Assembly: GCF_900240945.1 (NCBI RefSeq)
Contig: NZ_OESG01000013.1
Span: forward strand, 1,488,001 to 1,552,000
DNA: 64,000 bases
Reading direction: 5' to 3'
Source: Mycobacterium sp. 3519A
GTDB lineage: Bacteria > Actinomycetota > Actinomycetes > Mycobacteriales > Mycobacteriaceae
The notes beneath the pieces were generated by a model. It was not told the DNA's origin. It worked only from the letters and a program-made list of their open reading frames with translations, and made no database searches. Below are positions 51,369 through 59,972 of the stretch, one piece after another. The translations under genes and the position numbers were made by a program. The stretch's first letter is position 1. Every line of letters starts with the position of its first letter.

Positions 51369-51998
51369 ATGATTCACTACGATTACCGCGCCACCGGTCT
51401 TGTCGTGTTCGACATGCTGGAGGCCTACCGAGAGCCCATCGAGGCCGCCGGGTCCATCGGCCCGACGAAGCGGTTGATCGAGGCGTGCCGCACGGTTGGG
51501 GTGCCGATCTTCTACGCCCGTGCCGACCATCGCGCGGACGGCGCCGATTTCGCCCGAACCATCGCCGACACCGACAGCCACTTCCGGCCGTGGGGGCCGG
51601 ACAACCCGTACCAACCGTTGCCTGCGCACGCCTCGGGGTCACCGGCGCTGTCGGTGCTGGCCGAGATCGCGCCGCAACCGGGGGACTACGACGTGCCCAA
51701 GCACCGTTGGTCGGCGTTTCACGGAACGCATCTGGAACTCTCGCTGCGCAGCCGCGACATCGACACGATCCTGCTCGTTGGTGGCTCGGTGCACGTCGGC
51801 ATCGCGTCCACCGCGTACGACGCCCGCGATATGGATTTCCAGATCACCATCATCCCGGAGTGCTGTCACGGTTTCGCCGAGCAGCGGACCTTCTTCATGG
51901 AGAAGGTGTTCCCCAGGATGTGCAATGTGCGCCCGCTCGAGGACGTGATCGCCGGGCTGACGCCCGCGGTGCCTAGTGTGGCTGGACATCGGTTGTGA
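51369..51998 (+). CDS. Isochorismatase-fold protein lacking the catalytic cysteine
   Basis: 209 residues. D15 (LVVFDMLEAY) and K111 (DVPKHRWSAF) of the family's catalytic set are present, but the position of the nucleophilic Cys, in the motif that normally reads like VCVESTA, is glycine here: GGSVHVGIASTAYDARD (G144). Amidases of the family (nicotinamidase, maleamate amidohydrolase) need the Cys, while true isochorismatases (EntB, PhzD) have Gly there and hydrolyse a vinyl ether. This protein is therefore predicted to be the latter type of hydrolase, or a non-amidase. It is the last gene before a new promoter at 52.0 kb. Confidence 0.8.
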   Translation: MIHYDYRATGLVVFDMLEAYREPIEAAGSIGPTKRLIEACRTVGVPIFYARADHRADGADFARTIADTDSHFRPWGPDNPYQPLPAHASGSPALSVLAEIAPQPGDYDVPKHRWSAFHGTHLELSLRSRDIDTILLVGGSVHVGIASTAYDARDMDFQITIIPECCHGFAEQRTFFMEKVFPRMCNVRPLEDVIAGLTPAVPSVAGHRL

Positions 51999-52014
51999 CG
52001 CCGCTTACCATGCT

Positions 52015-52029
52015 AATGGTAAAACCATT
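52015..52029. promoter_or_regulatory. AATGGT-N3-ACCATT operator upstream of cupin 2
   Basis: AATGGTAAAACCATT is a perfect 15-bp palindrome of the TGGT-N3-ACCA type. TTACCAT (52005-52011) just before it can pair with ATGGTAA (52016-52022), so two overlapping dyads share the right half. It lies 33 bases ahead of the cupin ATG. AAGGAG at 52050-52055 is the ribosome site. Confidence 0.65.
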
Positions 52030-52061
52030 CTACAGTTGAAGGTTCGTCGAAGGAGAACAGT

Positions 52062-53090
52062 ATGGGGAAGAAGGGCCGCGTATTCGTCCGCGGACTGACC
52101 TCGCAGACCTATGGGCTCGGTGAATTCCGGCGCCAGCAACTGGAGGTCGAGCGGGTTCGCGACGATGCGTTCGTCGTCGACGACGCCAAGGTCGCCCACT
52201 CCGGAGACAGCGAACAATCACGGACCTGGTGGCGAATCGGCCCCGGTGACGAGGATTTCCTCACCCAGACCATCCAGGTTCACTTCGTGGAGCTTCCGCC
52301 GCAGTCGTCCAACCACGGCCACGGCCACCAGAACGAAGCGGCGTTCTACATCCTCGAAGGCCGCGGCTACGAGATCCACGACGACCAGCGCTACGACTGG
52401 GCCAAGGACGATCTGGTCTACGTGCACACCGACTCGGTGCACCGGCACTTCAACCCGTATGACGAGAAGGCGCTTGCCCTGGTCGTCAAGGCGAAGTGCA
52501 CCTGGATGTTCATGGGCCTGATCCAGCAGGGCCGCAGCGGGCCGGTCGACAACGAGGCCGCGTTCGGGCCGCGCGAGGACTGGTCGCGGATCTGGACTCC
52601 TGGCGTGCTGGATCGCAAGAAGGTGATCAGCCCGGCGGACACGGTCTGGGAGCAGACCCCGTTGGGGCGGGTGCGGACCATCGCCTCGCCGGAGCGCACC
52701 GACGGCAGGATCTTCAGCATCGACGCCTTCGAACTCGAGATCGAGGCCGGTGGCCACTCCGGCAAGTACTGGAAGATGGCCGACGAGGTGTACTACGTGC
52801 TGTCCGGCGGCGGTTATGCGCTGCAGTGGGAGGTCGAGGCGGAGATCGCCGAGAAGTACTACGCGCGTATCGCTTTGGAGCCGAAGCGGTATGAGATCAA
52901 GCAGGGCGACACCCTGTACGTGCCGCAGAACCACGTGTGCCAGCTCTTCGCGGCAGACGGCACGCCGCTGCGGCTGTTCAACGCGCAGAACCGGGTGTTC
53001 AAGCACCTCGGCTACGACAACACGCACTTCTTCGAGCCCGCCTCTGCCGCTGACAAGCCGGCAGGCGAATTGGCGGACGCGACGGCCTGA
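52062..53090 (+). CDS. Bicupin protein (cupin 2)
   Basis: 342 residues, ATG with AAGGAG 6 bases upstream. The first barrel has SSNHGHGHQNEAAFYILEGRG, HxH plus Glu, near 85-105, and ends VHTDSVHRHFN, the HxHFN signature also in cupins 1 and 3. The second barrel (about 210-320) has IEAGGHSGKYWKMADEVYYVLSGGGYALQW and YVPQNHVCQLFAAD, with only partial metal residues, so one working metal site is likely. Transcribed alone from an operator-bearing promoter and followed by a strong terminator. Function is unknown. Dioxygenase or isomerase activity is possible. Confidence 0.78.
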   Translation: MGKKGRVFVRGLTSQTYGLGEFRRQQLEVERVRDDAFVVDDAKVAHSGDSEQSRTWWRIGPGDEDFLTQTIQVHFVELPPQSSNHGHGHQNEAAFYILEGRGYEIHDDQRYDWAKDDLVYVHTDSVHRHFNPYDEKALALVVKAKCTWMFMGLIQQGRSGPVDNEAAFGPREDWSRIWTPGVLDRKKVISPADTVWEQTPLGRVRTIASPERTDGRIFSIDAFELEIEAGGHSGKYWKMADEVYYVLSGGGYALQWEVEAEIAEKYYARIALEPKRYEIKQGDTLYVPQNHVCQLFAADGTPLRLFNAQNRVFKHLGYDNTHFFEPASAADKPAGELADATA

Positions 53091-53122
53091 CCCCAGGCCT
53101 GATCCCCAGCTCGACCCGAGAC

Positions 53123-53162
53123 TTCGGTCCGGCGGCTTGCCCTCACCGGCCGCCGGACCGAA
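53123..53162 (+). terminator. Strong hairpin terminator after cupin 2
   Basis: TTCGGTCCGGCGGC (53123-53136) pairs perfectly with GCCGCCGGACCGAA (53149-53162): a 14-bp stem with a 12-base loop, 33 bases past the cupin 2 stop. It lies in the 342-base spacer 53091-53432. No U tract follows, as usual in mycobacteria. Confidence 0.75.
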
Positions 53163-53283
53163 CTCCAACGCGCTGGTCGCCCTTGGGCGGCACAGTGCGT
53201 TTTCTGCTATCCAGAATTTGGTGGATATTTCTGTTCGTGCAGCAGACAATATTTCGGTGAAGGACTTCACAGGAGCCTTCTAA

Positions 53284-53321
53284 CATGATAGGAATCACAC
53301 TAATGGTCATACAATAAGTCC
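53284..53321. promoter_or_regulatory. Upstream element shared with the first solute-binding gene, with TGGT-N3-ACAA
   Basis: Bases 53284-53308 match 46138-46162 at 23 of 25 positions. Inside, TGGTCATACAA (53304-53314) fits the looser GntR consensus TNGT-N3-ACNA. The element starts just after a run of AT-rich sequence (53205-53265) that could hold a promoter, and it lies 112 bases before the ATG of copy 3. Confidence 0.6.
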
Positions 53322-53432
53322 AGAGATTGCCGAAGACCCATCAGCCCAAAGCTCAGCGATCGACAGGCCGTCAACGGGGCCAGAATCCGGCGCAGGCGCC
53401 GGCGGACATTGAACAGTGAGGACTCGAGGCAC

Positions 53433-54539
53433 ATGACATTTCGACACGGTCATCTGGTGGCGGCCGTAGGCCTGACGCTGGCCCTTGTCTCATGCGGAGC
53501 GCCGCCGACCGCGCCGCCAAGCGGGTCGGGGCAGAACAACGGCGCCTCGAAATTCCAGCAGTACGAAGGCCTCAAGGGGCAGCAACGCCGCGACACCTTG
53601 CTCAAGGATGCGAAGGCCGAAGGCGAAGTGTCGGTGTACACGTCGATGACGAGTGACGTTGCCAACGCGGTCACGAAGGCGTTCTCCGACCAGACCGGCG
53701 TCAAGGTCAACCTGTACCGCGCCGACTCGGAAACCGTGCTGCAACGCATCCTGCAGGAGGCCAGGGCCAACCACGCAGGCGCCGACGTCGTCGAAACCGA
53801 CGCGCTGGAGATGGCGTCGCTGGGTAAGGAGCAACTGGTGGAGCCCTACACCGGCGAACGTCGCGACCTGGTGGGCCAGGAGGGCAAGTTCGACAACTGG
53901 ACGGCCGACCGTTACAACCTGTTCGCCCCCAGCTGGAACACTACGAAAGTGCCCGCGGGCGACCAGCCGAAGTCGTGGGAAGACCTGGCCAGCCCGAAGT
54001 GGGACGGTGCGCTCGCGATGGAGCTCAACGACTACGACTGGTATCTGACGCTCTACGAGTACTGGCAGCAACACGGTAAGAGCGACGCTGACATCGACAA
54101 GATCTTCGCCGATATGGCCAATGGCGCGAAGGTGGTCAAGGGCCACACCGTGATGGGCGAAATGCTTTCGGCCGGACAGTATTCGGTGGCCGCGTCAAAC
54201 TACAGCTACATCGTGCAGAAGGCGGTGAACAAGGGCGCGCCGGTGGCCTACCAACCGTTCGTGCAACCGGTGATCGCCCGTCCGCAGGGTGCCGCCCCGC
54301 TGAAATCCGCCCCGCATCCCGCCGCTGCATTGCTTTTCCAGGACTGGCTGTTCACCGAGGGCCAGCAAGTGTTCGTCGATCAGGGCCTGACCCCGTCGAT
54401 CGAGCCGGCGAACCTGAAGGACCCGTTGGAAGGCATCGAGGTCATTCCCGTCGACGTCAAACAGCTTCTGGACAAGCAGAAGGAGTGGAGCGACCGCTAC
54501 GAGGCCCTGCTGTCCCGAAGCGACAAGATCGGCGGCTGA
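53433..54539 (+). CDS. ABC solute-binding lipoprotein (copy 3), transporter-linked
   Basis: 368 residues from the ATG at 53433. An in-frame TTG at 53409 would put extra residues ahead of the signal peptide. Lipobox LVSC near 20-23, then a Pro/Ser/Gly linker. EGEVSVYTSMTSDVANAV, DSETVLQRILQEARANHAGAD, and GHTVMGEMLSAGQYSVAASN run in parallel with the other copies. It is the copy next to the permease and ATPase (42-base gap), so it is the primary binding subunit of that transporter. The ligand is not predictable. Confidence 0.87.
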   Translation: MTFRHGHLVAAVGLTLALVSCGAPPTAPPSGSGQNNGASKFQQYEGLKGQQRRDTLLKDAKAEGEVSVYTSMTSDVANAVTKAFSDQTGVKVNLYRADSETVLQRILQEARANHAGADVVETDALEMASLGKEQLVEPYTGERRDLVGQEGKFDNWTADRYNLFAPSWNTTKVPAGDQPKSWEDLASPKWDGALAMELNDYDWYLTLYEYWQQHGKSDADIDKIFADMANGAKVVKGHTVMGEMLSAGQYSVAASNYSYIVQKAVNKGAPVAYQPFVQPVIARPQGAAPLKSAPHPAAALLFQDWLFTEGQQVFVDQGLTPSIEPANLKDPLEGIEVIPVDVKQLLDKQKEWSDRYEALLSRSDKIGG

Positions 54540-54581
54540 GCGCCGCCCGACCCGGCCAGCCCGACGCATTGAGGTGAATAC

Positions 54582-56333
54582 ATGACGACTGCCACACCGA
54601 CTCGGCCGGCCGCCCCGGCACCCTCGGTCGGTCCCGTGCCGACCGAGCCCGGCCGCTGGCGGCGCTTCCTGCCCAACACGAAGTTCCTGACTCTCGGCGT
54701 GGTGACACTCGTCATCGCATATCTGGCGCTCGTGCCGCTGTACTACCTGTTCTGGGGAACGTTCTTCGACGCAACGGGGTTCACGTTCTCGGGTTTCGAA
54801 CGCGCATACGGCAACCACCAGATCTTCGACCTGGTCGGCAACTCCTTGTTGTTCGCAGTGGGGGCGGCGGCGGTGTCGCTGGTGCTCGGCACCGGGCTGG
54901 CGTATCTGAACGTTCGCACCGACGTACCGTTCAAGGCGCTGTTCTTCGCGGCATCGATCATCCCCCTGGTGATACCGGGCATCCTCTACACGATCGCGTG
55001 GATCCTGTTGGGCAGCCCCGATATTGGACTGATCAACCACTACCTGGAGCCGGTTTTCGGGCGCGCGGTGATCGACGTGTTCAGCATCTGGGGGATGATC
55101 TGGGTCGAGGGCCTGCAACTGTCGCCGATCGTCTTCCTGCTCATGGTCGCCTCGTTCCGCTCGATGGACCCGTCACTTGAAGAGTCGGCGTTGATGTCGG
55201 GCGCAGGCCGGTGGACCGTCTTCCGTAAGGTCACCGTGCCGCTGGCCCGCCCCGCGATCGTGGCCGCGATCCTGATCATGGTGGTGCGCAGCCTGGAGAG
55301 CTTCGAGGTGCCGGCACTGTTGGGTCTGCAGAATGGCACCTATGTGTTCACCAGCCGGATCTATTTCGTGCTGCGGGATTATCCGCCGGACCTGTCGGCG
55401 GCGGGCGCATTGGCGATCGGCCTGCTGATCATCGCCGTGCTCGGCGTCGCGATCTCCAACTTCGCCGGACGCGCCAGCAAGAACTACCAGACGGTGACGG
55501 GCAAGGGATTTCGGCCCCGGCCAATGGAACTCGGCAAGTGGCGGCCGGTGGCAGGCGTGCTGATCGTCGGCTATTTCCTACTGACCGTCATCGCGCCGCT
55601 GCTGGTGCTGCTGTACACCTCGCTGCTGAAGTTCTACGCGCCGCCGTCGAAGGACACGTTCAAGTCCATGACGCTGGAGAACTACCGGGCGCTGGCACAC
55701 ACCGCGGACGCCGTCACGGCGCTGAAGAACTCGCTGATCCTCGGGCTGTCGTCGGCGACGCTGGTGATGGCGGTGATGGCGGTGGCCGCGTGGATCGTGG
55801 TGCGCTCGAAGATCCGCGGTCGAAAGATCTTGGACGGGTTGGCTTTCATGCCGCTGGTGGTGCCCGGCCTCGTGATGGGTCTTGCGCTGAGCTTCGTCTA
55901 CCTGCGCAGCCCCATCCCGATCTACGGAACGCTGTTCATCCTGCTGATCTCCTACTGCACCCGGTACCTGCCGTACGGCATGCGGTACTCGGTGACCTCG
56001 ATGCAGCAGATCTCCAACGAACTGGAGGAGTCGGCGATGGTGAACGGCGCCAGTTGGTGGCAGACGTTCCGCCGGGTGCTGCTTCCGCTGCTGATGCCGG
56101 GACTGGTTGCGGGCTGGATCTACATCCTCGTCGTTTCGTTCCGCGAGCTGTCCAGTTCAATCCTGTTGTACAGCCCAGGAAACGAAGTGCTGTCCATCCT
56201 GATCTTCGAGCAGTTCGAGAACGGCCAATTCACCGTCTTGTCCGCGCTCGGTGTCGTCATGGTGCTGACGCTGGTCGTGTTGGTCACCGTCGCTTACAAG
56301 CTCGGGGCCAAGGTCGGCCTCAAGCAGGATTGA
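54582..56333 (+). CDS. ABC transporter permease, fused two-domain (FbpB/ThiP type)
   Basis: 583 residues, ATG with GAGGTGA upstream. About twelve membrane segments in two similar halves. Each half has the cytoplasmic coupling loop for the ATPase: EESALMSGAGRWTVFRKVTVP near 204-224 and EESAMVNGASWWQTFRRVLLP near 484-504. This is the arrangement of ferric-iron, thiamine and 2-aminoethylphosphonate importers. It is the only ABC permease in the window and stands between solute-binding copy 3 and the ATPase, with a 24-base gap to the latter. Confidence 0.9.
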   Translation: MTTATPTRPAAPAPSVGPVPTEPGRWRRFLPNTKFLTLGVVTLVIAYLALVPLYYLFWGTFFDATGFTFSGFERAYGNHQIFDLVGNSLLFAVGAAAVSLVLGTGLAYLNVRTDVPFKALFFAASIIPLVIPGILYTIAWILLGSPDIGLINHYLEPVFGRAVIDVFSIWGMIWVEGLQLSPIVFLLMVASFRSMDPSLEESALMSGAGRWTVFRKVTVPLARPAIVAAILIMVVRSLESFEVPALLGLQNGTYVFTSRIYFVLRDYPPDLSAAGALAIGLLIIAVLGVAISNFAGRASKNYQTVTGKGFRPRPMELGKWRPVAGVLIVGYFLLTVIAPLLVLLYTSLLKFYAPPSKDTFKSMTLENYRALAHTADAVTALKNSLILGLSSATLVMAVMAVAAWIVVRSKIRGRKILDGLAFMPLVVPGLVMGLALSFVYLRSPIPIYGTLFILLISYCTRYLPYGMRYSVTSMQQISNELEESAMVNGASWWQTFRRVLLPLLMPGLVAGWIYILVVSFRELSSSILLYSPGNEVLSILIFEQFENGQFTVLSALGVVMVLTLVVLVTVAYKLGAKVGLKQD

Positions 56334-56357
56334 TCTGGTTGGAAAGGAACTACCGAC

Positions 56358-57518
56358 GTGCTCGAAGTCCAGAACTTGGTCAAGACGTTCGACGGTGAAC
56401 GGCAGAAACGCCGGACCCGCGGGTCGGCCCCCGCCACCAACGCGGAGCCGGCAAGGGTTTTCGCTGTCAACGACGTCAGCTTCAAGGTCGAACCCGGTGA
56501 GTTGTTCACCCTGCTTGGGCCGTCGGGTTGCGGCAAGTCGACGACGCTGCGGTCCATCGCAGGCCTCGAACAACCGGATGCCGGCGTCGTCTCGGTGGGC
56601 GGCAACGTGTTGTTCGCGGCGGGTGCGGTGACACAGAAGCGGGTGAATGTGCCTGCCAACAAGCGCGGACTGGGAATGGTCTTCCAGTCGTACGCGATCT
56701 GGCCGCACATGAGCGTCTTCGAGAATGTCGCCTTCCCACTGCGGGTGCGGCCGCGGCGGCAGCGTCCCGCCAAGCGCGAGATCACCGAACGCGTGGAACG
56801 GGTGCTCGAGACCATGGAACTGCTGCAGTACGCCGACCGGCATGCCACCAAGTTGTCCGGTGGACAGCAGCAGCGGCTCGCGTTGGCGCGTGCGATCGTG
56901 ATCGAGCCGTCGCTACTGCTGCTCGACGAGCCGTTGTCCAACCTGGACGCCAAACTCCGTGAGTCGCTTCGCTTCGAACTCAAACGACTGCAGCGCGAAC
57001 TCGGCATCACGTCGATCTACGTCACCCACGACCAGATCGAGGCCCTGTCGCTGTCGTCGAGCATCGCCGTGATGAAGGCCGGCGAGGTGGTGCAGCTGGG
57101 CAAGCCGCGCGCCATCTACGAGAACCCGCAGAGCAAGTTCGTCGCGGAGTTCATCGGGACGTCGAACTTCATCGACGGCACCGTCGCGTCGCGAAGCGGT
57201 GACCGGCACGTCGTCGAGACGCGCGACGGCCGCCTGACACTCGAGTCGGGTGCGCACGTCGAACCGGGAACCGAGGTGGTGGTGTCCATCCGGCCGGAGG
57301 CGGTCATGCTGACCACCGACCATCCGGCAGGCGCGGAGAACGTGTGGGAAGGCAACGTCACCACCCGCGCGTTCCTCGGCGATGCGGTCGACCACGTGGT
57401 GGCTGTCGGCAAGCACGAGATCCGCGCGCGCTGCCTGCCGCACATCTCGCACGCGCCGGGAACGACGGTGTATCTGGACATGCAGCCAGGCAAGCTGTCG
57501 CTCGTCCCCGTCGACTGA
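56358..57518 (+). CDS. ABC transporter ATPase with TOBE domain
   Basis: 386 residues from a GTG. Walker A LGPSGCGKSTTLRS near 54-67, signature LSGGQQQRLALARA near 171-184, Walker B LLLLDEPLSNLD near 190-201, and the switch His in YVTHDQIEAL. The C-terminal third (about 265-386) is a TOBE regulatory domain with VVVSIRPEAVMLT. An insertion rich in Arg near 15-30 and another near 85-100 (QKRVNVPANKRGLG) lengthen the N-half. It powers the permease just upstream. The next gene begins 8 bases later. Confidence 0.92.
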   Translation: MLEVQNLVKTFDGERQKRRTRGSAPATNAEPARVFAVNDVSFKVEPGELFTLLGPSGCGKSTTLRSIAGLEQPDAGVVSVGGNVLFAAGAVTQKRVNVPANKRGLGMVFQSYAIWPHMSVFENVAFPLRVRPRRQRPAKREITERVERVLETMELLQYADRHATKLSGGQQQRLALARAIVIEPSLLLLDEPLSNLDAKLRESLRFELKRLQRELGITSIYVTHDQIEALSLSSSIAVMKAGEVVQLGKPRAIYENPQSKFVAEFIGTSNFIDGTVASRSGDRHVVETRDGRLTLESGAHVEPGTEVVVSIRPEAVMLTTDHPAGAENVWEGNVTTRAFLGDAVDHVVAVGKHEIRARCLPHISHAPGTTVYLDMQPGKLSLVPVD

Positions 57519-57526
57519 CCGCGAGT

Positions 57527-58768
57527 ATGCGTGTTGCGGAAGTACTGAAAAACCGCGATTTCAACCTCTACTGGGCGGGCGTGGTGTTCTCCCAGATCGG
57601 CACCAGGGGGACCGTCGCGGCGAACCTCTACCACGTCTACCAACTGACCGGATCGGTCACCCAGACCGGGTTGGTCGGTGCCGCACAGGCCGTCGCGCTT
57701 CTGGTCTTGAGCCCGCTCGGCGGCGTGTTCGCCGACCGGTGGGACCGCCGCAGGCTGCTGCAGTGGTCCCAGGCGGTGGCGATGGTGGTGGCCGGCGGCC
57801 TCGCGGCGCTGACGCTCACCGGCCACATCGTGGCATGGCAGGTGTTGGTGTCTGTCGTGTTGACCACCGCCGCAGCGACTTTCGACCAGCCGGCCAGGCA
57901 GGCGCTGATCCCTGCGCTGGTGCCGCGCACACAGTTGCCGCAGGCGTTTGCGTTGCTCAATCCGTCGCGCGAGATCGCGGTGCTGCTGGGTCCCGCCCTG
58001 GCGGGCATCTTCATCGGCATGGCAGGCCCGGGCCTGATGTACGCGGTCGATGCGGGCACCTACGCGGTGCTGGTCGTCATCCTGCAGGTGCTGCGCGTCG
58101 CGAAACTCGAAGGAGCCGGATCGCATACCTCGGTGTGGTGGCAACTGGTCGAGGGTGCGCGATTCGTCAAGGGCCGCAAAATCATCTGGATGCTGATGTC
58201 GCTGGACCTTTCGGCGACGCTGTTCGGCGCGTACCGCGTCGTACTGCCAGCGTTGTGCGCCACGGTCTTTCATGTGGGTCCGCAGGGCTACGGTGCGCTG
58301 TCCGCCGCCCCGTCGGCGGGCGCACTGCTCGCCACGTACACGGTGTTCCGAGTGGTCGACAGGACGCAGCGGCTGGGCAGGGTGCTGCTGGTGTCGACGG
58401 TGCTGTACGGACTCTCCAATGTCGCGCTGGCACAGGCGCACCTGTTTGTGATCGCCGTCGCGGCGGGCCTGATGATCGGAGCCTTCGACGCGATGGCCAC
58501 CACGATCCGCCATGCCGCCGTGCAACTCGAGACGCCCGACGAATTGCGCGGAAGGGTTTCGGCGATCTATCAGATGTCCTCGCGCGGCGGTCCGGCCCTC
58601 GGCGACACACTTGTCGGCGCGGTAGCAGGTGCACTCGGCCCCGTGACGGCGCTGACCGTCGGCGGCGCGCTCGCGGCGGTCTATGCGGGCGTCTTCGTCG
58701 CAAGGCCGAACCCGGTTCGCGCGTACCAGGGCGTCAACCAAGACGAGGACGCGACCGTGCCGACCTGA
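57527..58768 (+). CDS. MFS transporter (EntS/MFS_3-like)
   Basis: 413 residues from the ATG at 57527, 8 bases after the ATPase. About 11-12 membrane segments. RNRDF-like start (VLKNRDFNLYWAGVVFSQIG), motif A GGVFADRWDRRRLLQ near 60-74, FDQPARQALIPALVPRTQLP near 119-138, and LRGRVSAIYQMSSRGGPALG near 343-362 are typical of the enterobactin-exporter (MFS_3) branch. Likely exports a product or by-product of the pathway. It ends just before the cupin 3 promoter. Confidence 0.85.
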   Translation: MRVAEVLKNRDFNLYWAGVVFSQIGTRGTVAANLYHVYQLTGSVTQTGLVGAAQAVALLVLSPLGGVFADRWDRRRLLQWSQAVAMVVAGGLAALTLTGHIVAWQVLVSVVLTTAAATFDQPARQALIPALVPRTQLPQAFALLNPSREIAVLLGPALAGIFIGMAGPGLMYAVDAGTYAVLVVILQVLRVAKLEGAGSHTSVWWQLVEGARFVKGRKIIWMLMSLDLSATLFGAYRVVLPALCATVFHVGPQGYGALSAAPSAGALLATYTVFRVVDRTQRLGRVLLVSTVLYGLSNVALAQAHLFVIAVAAGLMIGAFDAMATTIRHAAVQLETPDELRGRVSAIYQMSSRGGPALGDTLVGAVAGALGPVTALTVGGALAAVYAGVFVARPNPVRAYQGVNQDEDATVPT

Positions 58769-58770
58769 CC

Positions 58771-58798
58771 TTGACACTCACCCAATTGGTAATACCAT
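58771..58798 (+). promoter_or_regulatory. Promoter with TGGT-N3-ACCA operator ahead of cupin 3
   Basis: TTGACA (58771-58776) and TACCAT (58793-58798) are -35 and -10 hexamers with a 16-base spacer. The palindrome TGGTAATACCA (58787-58797) overlaps the -10 box, the place a repressor would sit. The GTG start of cupin 3 is 28 bases further with TGGAGG upstream. Confidence 0.7.
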
Positions 58799-58826
58799 TA
58801 GGTCAAACTGCTTATGGAGGATGCAC

Positions 58827-59972
58827 GTGGCCAAAGACGCAATCGTTTCCGACGCTCTGGCGAAAAAGTTCGCCACCGAAAAGGATTCGCCCTACGTGCG
58901 ATGGGTTCGCGACGAGGGCCTCGACATCATCAGCGCCCACTACGTCCCCGACCTCAACACCGTTGAGCTGAAGCCGTGGGCACGCCGCGGCGGGCGCGGA
59001 GTCTTCATCAACCACGAAGCCTCGCGCACCTCCAACGACTGCTACGTGTGCGAGATCCCGGCAGGTCGCGAACTGGCACCGCAGCGGCAGCTGTTCGAAG
59101 AGATGATCCTGGTGCTGTCCGGTCACGGCTCCACGTCGGTGTGGAACGACGCCGGAGCGAAGGTGACCTTCGAGTGGGGGCCCGGCGCGATGTTCGCGAT
59201 TCCGCTCAACACCTGGCACCAACACTTCAACGGGTCCGGCACCACCGCTGCCCGGTTCGTGTCGTCGACCAACCTGCCTCCGGTGATCAACCTCTACGAC
59301 GAAGCCGACTTCGTGTTCAACACCGCACACGACTTCGTCGGGCGATTCGCCGGTGAGCCGGACTATTTCGCACCGAAGGACGAGCAAGACGGTCTGCTGC
59401 TGAAGACCAACTTCGTGGCCAACACCATTGACCTGCCGTTGATTTCGGCCAAGGAACGCGGCGCCGGCGGCGGACACATCCGCTTCTCGATGGCCAAGGG
59501 GTCGATGAACAGCCACATCTCGCAGTTCGGCACCGCCACCTACAAGAAGGGCCACCGGCACGGACCCGGTGCCCACGTGATCATTCTGAGCGGCCAGGGT
59601 TTCTCGCTGATGTGGCCGGAGGGCGAAGAGCCCCGTCGCTACGACTGGCAGCCGGGCACGCTGATCGTGCCGCCGAACATGTGGTTCCATCAGCACTTCA
59701 ACACGGGCGCAACGCCCGCGCGCTACCTCGCCTTCAAGCACGAGGTGGTGTCGGTGCGCAACGCGCAAGGGGTTCCGAAGGCGTGGATAAGCCAGCGCAT
59801 CGGCGGCGATCAGATCGATTACGCCGACGAGTCGCCGGTCGTCCGCGACACATTCGCCAAGGCGCTCGCGGAGAACGGCCTGGTGCCGAAGATGGATGAG
59901 GCCTACGCCGCCGAACTGGCCGATCTGCCGCCGAAGCCGGGCGAGCAGGTGCCGGTGGCGTCGCCGGCATGA
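58827..59972 (+). CDS. Bicupin protein (cupin 3)
   Basis: 381 residues from the GTG at 58827, six bases after TGGAGG. An ATG at 58821 is too close to that site. The first barrel has lost HxH (APQRQLFEEMILVLSGHG) but keeps PLNTWHQHFNGSG. The second has YKKGHRHGPGAHVIILSGQG, where the usual Glu is His, and PPNMWFHQHFNTG. The duplicated WHQHFN ending links it to cupins 1 and 2. It starts an operon with a EutA-like reactivase and a class II aldolase, each joined by ATGA overlap. Enzymatic role unknown. Confidence 0.78.
   Translation: MAKDAIVSDALAKKFATEKDSPYVRWVRDEGLDIISAHYVPDLNTVELKPWARRGGRGVFINHEASRTSNDCYVCEIPAGRELAPQRQLFEEMILVLSGHGSTSVWNDAGAKVTFEWGPGAMFAIPLNTWHQHFNGSGTTAARFVSSTNLPPVINLYDEADFVFNTAHDFVGRFAGEPDYFAPKDEQDGLLLKTNFVANTIDLPLISAKERGAGGGHIRFSMAKGSMNSHISQFGTATYKKGHRHGPGAHVIILSGQGFSLMWPEGEEPRRYDWQPGTLIVPPNMWFHQHFNTGATPARYLAFKHEVVSVRNAQGVPKAWISQRIGGDQIDYADESPVVRDTFAKALAENGLVPKMDEAYAAELADLPPKPGEQVPVASPA

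Noticed and set aside
46207..57518. Ferric iron importer
   Set aside because: The fold is of the iron-binding type, but the paired ferric-ligand tyrosines are not evident, there is no Fur-like box, and the genes sit among catabolic enzymes; an organic ligand is likelier, though iron is not excluded.
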